Source: an uncultured Actinomycetes bacterium | Lineage (GTDB): Bacteria; Actinomycetota; Thermoleophilia; Solirubrobacterales; Solirubrobacteraceae | Length of the DNA stretch: 64,000 bases | Reading direction: 5' to 3' | Assembly: GCA_937888775.1 (NCBI GenBank) | Contig: CALAQT010000179.1 | Location: 36,716 to 100,715, forward strand | Shown here: piece after piece, positions 17,994-26,395 of the stretch | Layout: each line of letters begins with the position of its first letter | Numbering within the stretch: the stretch's first letter is position 1 | Notes under the pieces: model-generated | The model's database searches: none | Told to the model about the DNA's origin: nothing | What the model saw: the letters and a program-made list of their open reading frames with translations, nothing else | Program-made: the position numbers and the translations under genes

Positions 17994-18611
17994 CTAGGGT
18001 CGTCGCGGAGCGGCCGCGTCCGCGCAAACGTCAAGCGTCTCTAGCGCCTCGGCCTGTAGCACCCGGCAACCGCGCTCCCATTGGCCCTCGCGGGGTGTGA
18101 TCGACGCGACGCGGTGCAGCAGCCGGCGCAGACGCATTTCCACGTCGCGCTCGGCAAGCGCGCGTATGCGCTCCTGCCCGTACAGGTTGGCGTTGACCCA
18201 GTCGATGGGACGCCAGATGCAGATTCCCAGACAGGGCTGGGGTGCGTCGATGCCGCCGCACCCAGCACACCACCATGTCGTCGCGCCCTCGGCCGGCTCA
18301 TCCCAAGCTGCGCTGTGCCCGTCGACCTCTGGATAGTGATGCAGGGTGGCGCGTGCAGCGCTTTGCACCGAGCGGTAGGTGGCCTCCCAATCGTCCGGGC
18401 CCGGCCGATCCGACCCGAGCTCTCTCGCAACGGCCCGACAGGCTTCCGCGCGGACATGAGCGCCCGACGCGAGCTCCGTCAACCCTTCGAAGTCGACCGC
18501 ACGAACGAGTTCGAGCTTCTCCTCAGAGCAGCCCTTACCGCAGGTCCCCAACCGGCTCATCGCTCCACACCCGATGCACGTCGGCACAGTGACCCGGTCA
18601 GGACGTTGCAT
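17994..18611 (-). CDS. Cys-rich zinc-ribbon-like protein, unknown function
   Basis: 205 residues with two Cys clusters: CIGCGAMSRLGTCGKGC near the N-terminus and WWCAGCGGIDAPQPCLGIC near residue 120. Each could bind zinc. Between them is a helical stretch with a conserved look (AACRAVARELG, WEATYRSVQSAARATLHHY). IWRPIDWVNANLYGQER follows the second cluster. I do not recognise the family. Start ATG 18611; no clear ribosome binding site. It is divergent from the DUF2269-like gene. Confidence 0.7.
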   Translation of the reverse strand: MQRPDRVTVPTCIGCGAMSRLGTCGKGCSEEKLELVRAVDFEGLTELASGAHVRAEACRAVARELGSDRPGPDDWEATYRSVQSAARATLHHYPEVDGHSAAWDEPAEGATTWWCAGCGGIDAPQPCLGICIWRPIDWVNANLYGQERIRALAERDVEMRLRRLLHRVASITPREGQWERGCRVLQAEALETLDVCADAAAPRRP

Positions 18612-18744
18612 GTCTCAACTGTAGGGCTGGGCCCCCGACCGCGGAACTGACCCGGCCAGCCCCACGTGTGCTTGGCGCCAGCACGAAAGCCAGCCGGTGG
18701 TCGCGAGACCGCGGAGGCCGCCTCGATCCGACAAGCTCCGGCGC

Positions 18745-19206
18745 ATGGATAACGTCGCCATGTTCTTCCATCTGCTCGGCGCGCTGCTATTCGTCGCCGG
18801 GATCGTGCTCGCCGGGACCGCGTTCGAGGCAGCGCGTCGGCGCGACCGGCCGTCCGAGATCGCACTGCTGCTCGGCCTGACGCGCATTGGAGTGCTGCTG
18901 GTCGCCGTCGGCGGCCTGCTGGTGCCGATCTTCGGGCTGTGGCTCGTTCATCTCGGCCATTTCGGCTACGGATCGGGCTGGGTCGACGCGGCGATTGGGC
19001 TGTACGTCATCGTGCTGGTGCTCGGCGGCCTTGCCGGCCAGCGACCGAAGCAGGCCCGCCAGCTCGCGACCAGGCTCGCCGCAGAACAGGCGCCGCTGAA
19101 CGAGGAGCTGCTTGCACTGCTCGACGACCGCCTCTCGCGCGCGGAGAACTATGCCTCGCTGCTGGTGGTGCTCGTGATTCTCGTGCTAATGGTGTTCAAG
19201 CCTTGA
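18745..19206 (+). CDS. DUF2269-like integral membrane protein
   Basis: 153 residues, four predicted helices: about 5-25, 40-62, 73-95 and 132-152. The opening MFFHLLGALLFVAGIVLAGTAFEAARRR is the DUF2269 pattern. Function is unknown. The frame is open to 18697, but ATG 18745 starts immediately before the first helix. A GltD remnant follows 17 bases after the stop. Confidence 0.75.
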   Translation: MDNVAMFFHLLGALLFVAGIVLAGTAFEAARRRDRPSEIALLLGLTRIGVLLVAVGGLLVPIFGLWLVHLGHFGYGSGWVDAAIGLYVIVLVLGGLAGQRPKQARQLATRLAAEQAPLNEELLALLDDRLSRAENYASLLVVLVILVLMVFKP

Positions 19207-19222
19207 GCGCCGGAGGTCACCG

Positions 19223-19440
19223 GGGTGCCCGTGCGGCGGGCTCGCGCTCGAGGCGGACCTGGTCCTGATCGCAATCGGATTCGAGCACCCCGAGCACGAG
19301 GGCCTCGCCCAGCAGCTGGGGCTAGAGCTCGACCGCCGCGGCAACATCCGCACCCGGCAGACCTACAGGACCTCCGTCGCTGGCGTGTACGCGTGCGGCG
19401 ACGCGCGCATCGGACAGTCGCTGATCGTGACCGCGAGATG
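19223..19440 (+). pseudogene. Glutamate synthase small subunit (GltD) remnant
   Basis: The frame from about 19223 reads LEADLVLIAIGFEHPEHEGL, then LGLELDRRGNIRTRQTY, then SVAGVYACGDARIGQSLIV. This is the C-terminal FAD motif of GltD-type oxidoreductases. There is no start, and the frame diverges from the family after IGQSLIV. About 75 of roughly 480 codons remain. No gltB is nearby. Confidence 0.75.
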
Positions 19441-19724
19441 CTCGCGATCGGCGCATGGAGCGGAGAAGCCGACCGCACGCTTCGGCACGAGGCCGAGGCG
19501 GCGGGCACCGTCCGGCCGGAAGAGGAGTTCTTCAGCGGCCCGGGGACCCGCCGGCGCTAGGCTGGCTCTTCAGTCCGGCCGTCTCGGGGCTGGGTGGAGT
19601 TTGAGTGGTGCGGCGCCGCATCGAGGGCCTGAGCGGGACCCTCAAAGTCGATTGCGCGGCCTGGACGGTCCGGCGTCAGCCGCCACCAGCAGGTCGGCGA
19701 CAGGTTCTGAAAGACCCGCTACGC

Positions 19725-20714
19725 CTATAGTTCGGCTCCGACTAGTGTCGGCTCGTGGTGCAGCGTGACCCCGAATGCTGCCCGAACCCCATCCAGCAGT
19801 TCCTGGGCGAGTGCGAGCAGCTCGGTGGTGGTCGCGTCGCCGCGGTTGATGAGCGCGAGCGTGTGCTTGCTCGAGATGCCGACGCGACCTTCGCCGTAGC
19901 CGCGGTGAAAGCCCGCGCGCTCGATCAGCCATGCGGCCGAAGTCTTCACACGCAGATCCACCTCGAGCCACGCCGGCGGTCGGATGTCCTCGCCGAGAAA
20001 CTCGGCCGCGCGGCGGGTGAGCGCGGCGAACTCCTCGCCGGAGAGAATCGGATTGACGAAGAACGAGCCGGCGCTGACCGAGTCCGGATCGCGCGAATCG
20101 ATCACCATCCCCTTCTTCCGGCGCAGACCGAGCACCGCCTCACGCACCGCTGACAGCGGCGGCTGCGCCCCCGGCTCTACGCCCAGGACCCGCGCGAGCT
20201 CTGCGTAGCGGACCGGGCGCCCGCCACACGAGCGCTCGAGCACGAAGGTCACGCCGAGCACCACGTAGCGAGTCGAGCGCCGGAAGACGCTAGAGCGATA
20301 GGCAAACTTGCACTCCGTGGGCGCGAGCTCGACGTCGGTCCGCGCCTCGCGGTCGTAAGCGCGCACCGAGGCGATCCTGTCGGCGACCTCCTGTCCGTAT
20401 GCGCCGACGTTCTGAATCGGCGTGGCGCCGGTAGACCCGGGTATCTCCGAGAGGCACTCGATCCCCGCCAGTCCCTCGGCCACGCAGCGCGCCACCAGCT
20501 CGTCCCACGGCTCGCCCGCCGCGACGAACAGCCGCACGCGGTCCCCGCGCGTGTTCGCCGAGATCCCCCGGGTGAGGACGCGGACGACCGTGCCCTCGAA
20601 ACCCGCATCGGCGATCACCAGGTTCGACCCGCCCGCCATCACCAGCAGACCCTCGTCCGCGGCATCGGCCGCAGCGACCGCCTCGACAAGCTCATCAGCG
20701 GTCCTTGCTTCCAC
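19725..20714 (-). CDS. murB: UDP-N-acetylenolpyruvoylglucosamine reductase
   Basis: MurB reduces UDP-GlcNAc-enolpyruvate to UDP-MurNAc for peptidoglycan synthesis, in the cytoplasm with FAD and NADPH. Motifs: LLVMAGGSNLVIAD (FAD), IPGSTGATPIQNVGAYGQE, KFAYRSSVF with the catalytic Tyr region, VSAGSFFVNP with the catalytic Ser, and HTLALINRGDATTTEL. About 329 residues from GTG 20714. Family homology continues upstream in frame (VPLSDLTTLRLGG) to near 20786, where a TAG blocks it, with no ATG, GTG or TTG; the true start is unresolved and could be a rare codon. Confidence 0.88.
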   Translation of the reverse strand: MEARTADELVEAVAAADAADEGLLVMAGGSNLVIADAGFEGTVVRVLTRGISANTRGDRVRLFVAAGEPWDELVARCVAEGLAGIECLSEIPGSTGATPIQNVGAYGQEVADRIASVRAYDREARTDVELAPTECKFAYRSSVFRRSTRYVVLGVTFVLERSCGGRPVRYAELARVLGVEPGAQPPLSAVREAVLGLRRKKGMVIDSRDPDSVSAGSFFVNPILSGEEFAALTRRAAEFLGEDIRPPAWLEVDLRVKTSAAWLIERAGFHRGYGEGRVGISSKHTLALINRGDATTTELLALAQELLDGVRAAFGVTLHHEPTLVGAEL

Positions 20715-20820
20715 GAGCCGACGCGCGCGGCCACCGAGGCGCAGCGTCGTCAGGTCCGAGAGCGGGACGTCGTAGCGCTCTTCTATGAGGGAAACCTACG
20801 ACCGGCACGCGACAGCGACG

Positions 20821-21213
20821 TCATGACTGATTCTCCTCGCCTGCCTGCTTGGCCGCGCGCCGGCGAGCGTAGAGCTTCTCACGGATCGTCATCGCGCCAG
20901 GATGGCCGCTACCGGGCCACGGCGTCAGCAACAGCAGCAGCCGCGCGTCGGCGGAAGCGATGACCTCGTGCCGCTCCCCGGGAGCGAACTCCACCAGCAG
21001 CCCTACGCCCCCGCTCGCGCGCTCGCCCTCGGCGGTCGCGACCTGGATCTCGCCGTCGAGTACGACTAGCCACGCGCGCTCGTGAACCTGATGGTCGGAG
21101 AGGCTCTCGCCAGCCGCGAGGTCGAGCACGATCGCGCGTGCCACATCGCTCGAGGAAAGGATCTCCGGCAACCGCGGCTTCAGATCGAGCGCCTTCAGAT
21201 CCCAGCTGTTCAC
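20821..21213 (-). CDS. Cupin-domain protein
   Basis: 130 residues. The small beta-barrel is shown by LSDHQVHERAWLVVLDGEIQ (metal-ligand His pattern) and LLVEFAPGERHEVIASADARLLLL. GTG 21213 is chosen because AAGGAG lies five bases upstream; the frame is open 45 bases further. The tail MTIREKLYARRRAAKQ is basic. Cupins of this size are often metal-binding sensors or isomerases; the substrate is unknown. It may share a transcript with the adenosyltransferase upstream, 106 bases away. Confidence 0.82.
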   Translation of the reverse strand: MNSWDLKALDLKPRLPEILSSSDVARAIVLDLAAGESLSDHQVHERAWLVVLDGEIQVATAEGERASGGVGLLVEFAPGERHEVIASADARLLLLLTPWPGSGHPGAMTIREKLYARRRAAKQAGEENQS

Positions 21214-21319
21214 GATCACTCCTTCCGTTCGGTTGGGCCCATCGAGGTGTCGTTTCACGGCAGGCTAACCGGTCGCCGCTCGGCCCGGGCTTGGCTCCGC
21301 TGTCGATCGCGGGCTCGAC

Positions 21320-21886
21320 TCACTCGTGGCTGAGCGGCTCGTCGCCATCGCCGCCGGCCCGCCTCGCCAATGCGTACACGAGGTCCGAGGCGCGGTTCAC
21401 GAACGCGATCAGCGTGGCGCTCACCGTCATCCCGCCCTCGCGCGCGGCGACGAGGCGTCGCTCGGCGCGGCGCAGGAAGGTGCGCGCTAGATCGAGTGCG
21501 GCGGAGGCCGGCGTGGCGCCCGGTACGACGAACGCGGGATGCAGCGGATGCTCGGCCACCCGCCGGTCGATAGTCTGCTCGAGCGCGGCCGTCATTCCCA
21601 CCGTCACCGTCGACGTACCGGGAACGAGCCTGTCGCGTGCTCGCGGATTAGCGGCAGCCTCCGCCGCGGCGACGAACAGGCCACGCTGTAGGTCGAGCAC
21701 GATCGCCTGAAGGCCTTGGTCCTCCAAGCTTGCGCGAGCCATACCGAGCGCGGCGACCGCCTCGTCCACAGCACCGCACACCTCCACGATGGGATCCGCC
21801 TTGGAGACGCGCCCGCCGAACAACAGGCCGGTCGTACCGTGATCGCCGGTCTTTGTGTAAATCGGCGGCTTGCCGCCAGCTGCCAT
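21320..21886 (-). CDS. Cob(I)alamin adenosyltransferase (PduO type)
   Basis: 188 residues. It attaches the adenosyl group of ATP to cob(I)alamin, making coenzyme B12. The N-terminus [20 protein letters not shown] is the ATP-binding signature; SKADPIVEVCGAVDEAVAALG and RRAERRLVAAREGG, with the Arg pair, follow, and FVNRASDLVYALAR ends the fold. ATG 21886 sits directly behind GAGGAGG. A frame continuing upstream is excluded because it runs antisense-free into the flavin reductase tail. A 53-base copy of codons near its start is found at 39400. Confidence 0.9.
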   Translation of the reverse strand: MAAGGKPPIYTKTGDHGTTGLLFGGRVSKADPIVEVCGAVDEAVAALGMARASLEDQGLQAIVLDLQRGLFVAAAEAAANPRARDRLVPGTSTVTVGMTAALEQTIDRRVAEHPLHPAFVVPGATPASAALDLARTFLRRAERRLVAAREGGMTVSATLIAFVNRASDLVYALARRAGGDGDEPLSHE

Positions 21887-21891
21887 CCTCC

Positions 21892-22686
21892 TCACCCTCG
21901 GTCCTCGGCGTGCGGCGCCGCGCCCGACCACGGTTGCGGTTCGACGAAGAACACCTCTGTGTGCACGCGCGCGCTGCGCCCCGAGGCCGTCGGCGGCGGT
22001 CGCACATGCCAGCACAAACCCTGGTGCGCCGGCGATGAAGACATCGGGATCGCCCAGGTCTTGGTAGAGCGTGGCAGCAGCGCCGGAATCCGGCCGCGCG
22101 GGGGCGGGCCGGCGTCGCGGGTCAGGGTGCGGATGAAGCGGAACTGCGGGTGTCGTGCCTGCCAGCCTGCAAAGCGCTCGCGGTCGATCACGTCGGCTTC
22201 GGTGCGCGCCGAGAAGATCAGCGTCAGGGATCGATCCGCGCCGGCGGAGAAGGCCGCCTCGATCAGCGCCCGTACCGGCGCCACGCCCGACCCGGCAGCC
22301 AGGAACAAACAGGGCGCTGTCGAGGTGGGGTCGTCGACGAACGTGCCGTAGGGGCCAGAGATGCTGACCTCCTCGCCGACGCGCAGACGCTCATGGACCC
22401 AGGTGCTGGTCTCCCCGTCTGGCACGCTCGTCACGAGCAGCGAGATCAGCCCGTCCGGGCGCGGTGCGTTCGCGATCGAGTACGACCGCGGCGGGACTGC
22501 GTGGTCGCGGTCCTCCAGCAGCACGTACTCGCCCGGGAGGTAATTCAGCGCTCCGGCGGCCGGCCGCAACCACAGCTCGATGATCGTCGCAGTGCGCCGC
22601 TCGGTGTAAAGGACGCGATACGGCTCCTCGAAGCTCATCGGCGCAGCGATCCGCGCTGCTGAGGGGCCAGTCCATGCATCAGCCAT
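21892..22686 (-). CDS. Ferredoxin-NADP reductase-like flavoprotein, frame-slipped segment
   Basis: 264 residues. The FAD domain has PRSYSIANAP and the NAD domain GSGVAPVRALIEAA and LIFSARTEADVIDRERF. It would shuttle electrons between NAD(P)H and an iron-sulfur or haem partner. From about 22085 to 21960 the reading frame is displaced: the expected LYQDLGDPDVFIAGAPGFVL and CATAADGLGAQRAR are encoded one frame over. The normal end HTEVFFVEPQPW returns in frame. Two compensating indels thus scramble about 40 residues. ATG 22686 overlaps the DUF488 stop by eight bases; ATG 22638 is an alternative. Confidence 0.8.
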   Translation of the reverse strand: MADAWTGPSAARIAAPMSFEEPYRVLYTERRTATIIELWLRPAAGALNYLPGEYVLLEDRDHAVPPRSYSIANAPRPDGLISLLVTSVPDGETSTWVHERLRVGEEVSISGPYGTFVDDPTSTAPCLFLAAGSGVAPVRALIEAAFSAGADRSLTLIFSARTEADVIDRERFAGWQARHPQFRFIRTLTRDAGPPPRGRIPALLPRSTKTWAIPMSSSPAHQGLCWHVRPPPTASGRSARVHTEVFFVEPQPWSGAAPHAEDRG

Positions 22687-23032
22687 CGCGCACCAGCTCA
22701 GCGACGACGACAGCGTTGTTGTGCTTCTGGTCGCGGGCGGCGTACACGATCGTTACCGGCCCCTTCTTCGCGCGGGCGCGCAGCTCGTCGACCTGGTCCG
22801 CACGGTCGGCAAGCTCGGCGCGGTAACGACCGCGGAACTCGTCAAACCGCTCCGGAACATGGTCAAACCACTTGCGCAGCACATCGCTGGGCGCCAGCTC
22901 GCGCGCCCACTCGTCCAGCCTCGTGCGTTCTCGGGAGATGCCGCGGGGCCAGACGTGGTCGATCAGCACCCGGTGGCCGTCACCGGATTCGGCCTCGTCG
23001 TAGACCCGCTTCGTGCGCACGTCGAGAGCCAT
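22679..23032 (-). CDS. DUF488 family protein
   Basis: 117 residues. KRVYDEAESGDGHRVLIDHVWPRGISRER, then WARELAPSDVLRKWFDHVPERFDEFRGRY, and the end PVTIVYAARDQKHNNAVVVAELV define DUF488. The function is not established. ATG 23032 is preceded by GGAG; an in-frame upstream ATG at 23056 is less likely. It is translationally coupled to the flavoprotein downstream. Confidence 0.88.
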   Translation of the reverse strand: MALDVRTKRVYDEAESGDGHRVLIDHVWPRGISRERTRLDEWARELAPSDVLRKWFDHVPERFDEFRGRYRAELADRADQVDELRARAKKGPVTIVYAARDQKHNNAVVVAELVRDG

Positions 23033-23110
23033 CTCAGTCTCCGCGGTAGGCGACAATGCGGCTCCAGAACGGGCGCGAGGTGGTCGGCTGGTTCATCAAG
23101 TCCTTCTTGG

Positions 23111-23314
23111 CTAGCTGAGGTCCAGGTCGCAGTGCGCCGTGCGGAGGTAGCCGATCACCGCGGGGTCCTCGGTCTGCAGGCGCTCGAGCGGCTCGCCGGT
23201 ACAGGTGCACAGGTCAACGACGGCGTGTTGGTTGGAGATGTCGACGACCCGCCAGTGGGCACCGAAGAGCAACCAGCGCTCGAGACCGTCGATGGTCAGG
23301 GTTTCGGTCGTCAT
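23111..23314 (-). CDS. Small CxCTGE protein, copy 1
   Basis: 67 residues from ATG 23314 behind GGAG. The core ERWLLFGAHWRVVDIS, HAVVDLCTCTGEPLERLQ and AVIGYLRTA is shared with the 65-residue protein at 44016-44213, roughly half the positions being identical. The C-x-C-T-G-E turn could bind metal or be a redox site. The family is not known to me. It is the first gene of the DUF488/flavoprotein unit, below the 30-bp element at 23444. Confidence 0.75.
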   Translation of the reverse strand: MTTETLTIDGLERWLLFGAHWRVVDISNQHAVVDLCTCTGEPLERLQTEDPAVIGYLRTAHCDLDLS

Positions 23315-23443
23315 CGTTGCTCCAATCAGTCTGACGTCGCTGGAGGTTCGAGCAGGCGCGCCGGCTCCTCCGCGCCGGGGAGCATCAGTGGTGTCGGGCA
23401 CGTTCCGCCCGCGGGAGCTGCGGTTCGTGTTGTCCATGCCCTC

Positions 23444-23473
23444 TAGCGCGCCGCAACACCGGTGTTCTTACCT
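23444..23473 (-). promoter_or_regulatory. 30-bp element, copy 1
   Basis: On the minus strand this begins AGGTAAGAAC and ends CGGCGCGCTA. It is identical at 26 of 30 positions to 46250-46279. A perfect 12-bp palindrome AACACCGGTGTT lies at its centre. It is upstream of the small CxCTGE gene, as is the other copy's operon, and is probably a promoter or operator. Confidence 0.65.
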
Positions 23474-23499
23474 CTCGCGCCGCGTTCGCTGACTGCTAC

Positions 23500-24043
23500 G
23501 TTCAGCCCGCGGGTCGCCGCCGTGCCGGGCGCCGTCCGAAGGGTTGACTTGGGGCCTCGCCCGCGGCGAGCTTTGGGATCGCGCAGCTCACCGCTTGGTG
23601 TGGTGACGGTGACCGCCTGGCCGTGATGGATGATCTGCAGCGGCGGGTCCCGCCAACAGCGAATAGCGGGCCTGGTGATGCTTGACCTCGACCTTTAGCC
23701 GCCGATCGCGAAAGCATAGGCCGAAGGACAGGCGGGTCAGTCCCTCCGGGAGGAGGGGTGTGAAGCTCAGGGCGCCGTCGTGGTCGCGCATTCAGCCGAA
23801 TCCGGCGACCGCGACGATCCAGGCGCCCGCCAACGAGGCGATGTGCCGGCCGTCGCGGGTGTTGTACTCCAGGTCGTCGAGATCCATGAGCGTGGCCTCG
23901 GCGAAGTAGTCATCCGGGTCGATGTCGGCGCCGACCGATACAGCGATCGCCCCGAACATCCGCCCGTTCTTACGCAACCGCTTCGAGCGCGGTGCGACCG
24001 GGAGGCGTCCAGGGCCCGTCGTCGCCAGCTCCGCGGATCGCAT
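23500..24043 (-). pseudogene. GH65 phosphorylase C-terminal remnant
   Basis: The minus strand reads DYFAEATLMDLDDLEYNTRD then GRHIASLAGAWIVAVAGFG, the C-terminal region of glycoside hydrolase family 65 phosphorylases (trehalose/maltose/kojibiose type). A TGA (23792-23794) replaces the expected Gly codon, and the same frame continues MRDHDGALSFTPLLPEGL. After SLLAG near 23650 a one-base slip puts LQIIHHGQAVTVTTPSGEL in another frame. About 150 of some 750 codons survive, with one nonsense and one frameshift change. Confidence 0.8.
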
Positions 24044-24451
24044 CGGCAGGGCGGATCGCTCGTAACGTGCTCACGTCGTGTCGCGCGCGCTGATCACGGT
24101 CACGCATCGCGCGGCGCACGGTGACAATGCGTCGCCGCCGCACAGCCGGATCGATGCTCGCCGCCCACCGGAACCAAGCGGAGCGACAGACGCCGCGGTC
24201 GACGTACCGGGCGAAGCTGGGGGGCTCATATCTATCCAGCGTCGAACGCGCCGCCCGCTCATACCGCCCCGCAGGCTCGGATCTGTCGGGTGGCGACCAA
24301 CCTCGGGTCACCGTCGCCCTATCCCGTCACTCACGGCTGGGATCTCGAGGCAACGGTGCTCTGGTCGCTCGCCCGAGCCGCCCGCCCCTAAGGGGGCCGC
24401 GCGGTGCCGGGCTGGGGGTAAGACGGCGCGTGAGGTCGACGCTGGGAGAAC
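24044..24451. other. Region without a supported gene
   Basis: 408 bases between the GH65 remnant and the DUF6166-like gene. Both strands have open Arg-rich frames without motifs. It may be the rest of the decayed GH65 locus, but I see no recognisable segment. Confidence 0.4.
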
Positions 24452-24991
24452 ATGCACGAGACCTGGCTCGGCCCGCTCAGACCTCCGCGTGGAGCGCCGC
24501 GTGACGCGTCGCTCGCGGCCGAGGCGAGGGTGACGGAACACCCGCTCTCGGCCCGCGCGGCTCCGCGTCCGGCGGGGCGTTGGCGCTTGCAGCGGCCGGA
24601 GCTCTACTACGTCGGGCGGCGCCCCGCGGCGACCGAGGTCCACATCGTCAGCCGCACCGAGCTCGAGCCGCTGCCCCATCTCAACTATCAGAGCGTTGTG
24701 CCGTTCGACTGGGGCTGCTGGACAGCGGGCGCGCTGGAGCTCGCCTTCGCCATGCTTGCGCACACCACCCAGAGCCGGCCAACGAACCTTGTCTGCCGAA
24801 CGTTCTGCGGCGAGATCGTGGCGTGCCTGGACCCTGCCGGTTTCGTGCTCAGCAACGGGGACGTCGCGCTGTGGCTGATGATCGCCTTCTCGGACGCCGA
24901 ACCGCCTCCACACGATCAGAATCCCGACGGTCATGTAGACATGGGCCGGCGCGCAGCCCGCTGGATCCGCTCACGGCTGAGGCGAGCATGA
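24452..24991 (+). CDS. DUF6166-like protein
   Basis: 179 residues. The conserved part is LYYVGRRPAATEVHIVS, LNYQSVVPFDWGCWTAGALE, LVCRTFCGEIVACLDPAGFVL and NGDVALWLMIAFSDAEPP, a pattern I associate with DUF6166. The first 45 residues are variable. Its function is unknown. ATG 24452 has GGGAG close by. It precedes the RIC operon by about 150 bases but the operon has its own promoter. Confidence 0.7.
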   Translation: MHETWLGPLRPPRGAPRDASLAAEARVTEHPLSARAAPRPAGRWRLQRPELYYVGRRPAATEVHIVSRTELEPLPHLNYQSVVPFDWGCWTAGALELAFAMLAHTTQSRPTNLVCRTFCGEIVACLDPAGFVLSNGDVALWLMIAFSDAEPPPHDQNPDGHVDMGRRAARWIRSRLRRA

Positions 24992-25080
24992 GCGCTTCGA
25001 ATGTCAATGGCGCTCGATCTCGTGGCCTGCGGGTCCCGCCACGGCCGCGCGGGAACTGGACCGTCGTGGCGATCGACCCC

Positions 25081-25131
25081 TTGCTTTCGGTTGCCGGCAG
25101 TGCTAATTTATTTACAGTCCAATTGTGTAAA
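25081..25131 (+). promoter_or_regulatory. Promoter and TTTACA/TGTAAA operator of RIC operon
   Basis: TTGCTT (25081-25086) and TAATTT (25104-25109) are 17 bases apart. Just downstream, over the expected transcription start, lies TTTACA-N9-TGTAAA (25111-25131). The patch is strikingly AT-rich for this genome. The same palindrome type occurs at 47140-47161 upstream of a Cys-containing HTH regulator. Confidence 0.65.
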
Positions 25132-25142
25132 AGAGGATCTAG

Positions 25143-25670
25143 ATGAGCGCGACAGCCACACCCACGGCAACACCCAGCTCCGACGGACGGACGGCTCGCA
25201 GGCTATTGGCTCGTGGCACGCAACTCGTGCACGAGCCTGCGCCGAGCGTCCCCCAAGAACGCGGTGGGGTCGTGCTGTTTCAGGTGCCGTTCGCGAGCAC
25301 GATGAGCGATTGCGACCTCGCGCTGCTCGCGCGGCTGCTGGACCTCTCGACACACATGTACCCCAAGATGCGCCCGGACCCGAACAGCCCCGGCGTCGCC
25401 CGGCCGGACCACTTCTCCGGCCTGTTCTTGAACCGCGGCACGACCGCGGGACAGTGGGTGCTCGAAGCTCGCACGTGGGGTCACCCAGCACCGCAAAGCG
25501 TCCACGAGTGGAACTTGCTCGCCGCGTGGGCCGCGCGCCAACTCGACTCCACCGTGCCCTTTCCCGAGCGCCTGCCACCCAGCGCGCCCGAAATCCCTAC
25601 CCACCCAGTGGCGCGGTTCGCGACCAGGCCCCTCGCCCGGATCCGCGGCCGTATCGTCGGTCTTCGATGA
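25143..25670 (+). CDS. Unknown protein, first gene of RIC operon
   Basis: 175 residues from ATG 25143 behind AGAGGA. After a Thr/Ala/Pro-rich N-terminus the protein has VLFQVPFASTMSDCDLALLARLLDLST, PDHFSGLFLNRGTTAGQWVLEARTWG, and VHEWNLLAAWAARQL. A single Cys is present. The composition and codon use look genuine, and the gene overlaps the sigma factor by four bases (ATGA). I do not recognise a family. Its place ahead of a sigma factor and an Fe-S repair protein suggests a role in that stress response. Confidence 0.75.
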   Translation: MSATATPTATPSSDGRTARRLLARGTQLVHEPAPSVPQERGGVVLFQVPFASTMSDCDLALLARLLDLSTHMYPKMRPDPNSPGVARPDHFSGLFLNRGTTAGQWVLEARTWGHPAPQSVHEWNLLAAWAARQLDSTVPFPERLPPSAPEIPTHPVARFATRPLARIRGRIVGLR

Positions 25671-26395
25671 GCGCCCCGACTGCAGCCGGGACGGGCAGGC
25701 TCGACCCCGAGTCGCGCGCATGGCTTGCACAGCTGCACGGCAAGGGTTCGGTGCGCGAGGCGGCGATCGGGCGGTTGCACGCGCTGCTGTTGGGAGAGGC
25801 TCGCCACGAGGTTCGACGTCGCACCGCCGCGCTGGCGCACCCTTCCGGTCGCGACCTCGACGACCTTGCGATGCAGGCCGCCGACGACGCGCTCGTGGCG
25901 GTCCTGGGAAAGCTTGACCAGTTCCGTGGCGATGCGCGGTTCACCACCTGGGCGCGGCGGTTCGCCGCGCTCGAGGTGCCGGGCAAGATCCGCCGGCGGC
26001 TCGGCCACACTTGCGAGACGCCGACCGACAGCGATCACTGGCCTGACCGCGCCGGCTATGAGGGCCCCCAGGAGCTCAGCGAGGCCAGCGAGCTAGCGCG
26101 AACGCTCGCGCGCCTGATCGCGCACGAGCTGACCGCCCACCAGCGCGAAGTCCTGATCGCCCTGACGATCGACGAAGTCGGCGCAAAGAGCCTCGCGCAC
26201 CGCCTTCACTCGACGCCCGGCGCCGTCTACAAGACGCTGCACGACGCGCGCCGCAAGCTCAGGCAAGAGTTCGCCAGCGAACGCGCAGACCACGAGCCGG
26301 TCACGAGTCGGCCACGGTCTGGCCCACTCCCTTGCCGTTCCGACCGGACGACTGCGGCGCGGAGCCCGATGAGCGTTCTGGAGGTTATGAGATGA
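25667..26395 (+). CDS. ECF-like sigma-70 family factor
   Basis: 242 residues. Region 2 is LDDLAMQAADDALVAVLGKL, then FRGDARFTTWARRFAALEV. Region 4 is LTAHQREVLIALTIDEVGAK, then LHSTPGAVYKTLHDARRKLR, a helix-turn-helix. Such factors redirect RNA polymerase to stress promoters. No anti-sigma gene is adjacent. The last 35 residues are low-complexity. ATG 25667 overlaps the upstream stop, and its own stop overlaps the RIC start, so the three genes are coupled. Its target promoters are unknown; the 30-bp elements at 23444 and 46250 are candidates. Confidence 0.85.
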   Translation: MSAPTAAGTGRLDPESRAWLAQLHGKGSVREAAIGRLHALLLGEARHEVRRRTAALAHPSGRDLDDLAMQAADDALVAVLGKLDQFRGDARFTTWARRFAALEVPGKIRRRLGHTCETPTDSDHWPDRAGYEGPQELSEASELARTLARLIAHELTAHQREVLIALTIDEVGAKSLAHRLHSTPGAVYKTLHDARRKLRQEFASERADHEPVTSRPRSGPLPCRSDRTTAARSPMSVLEVMR

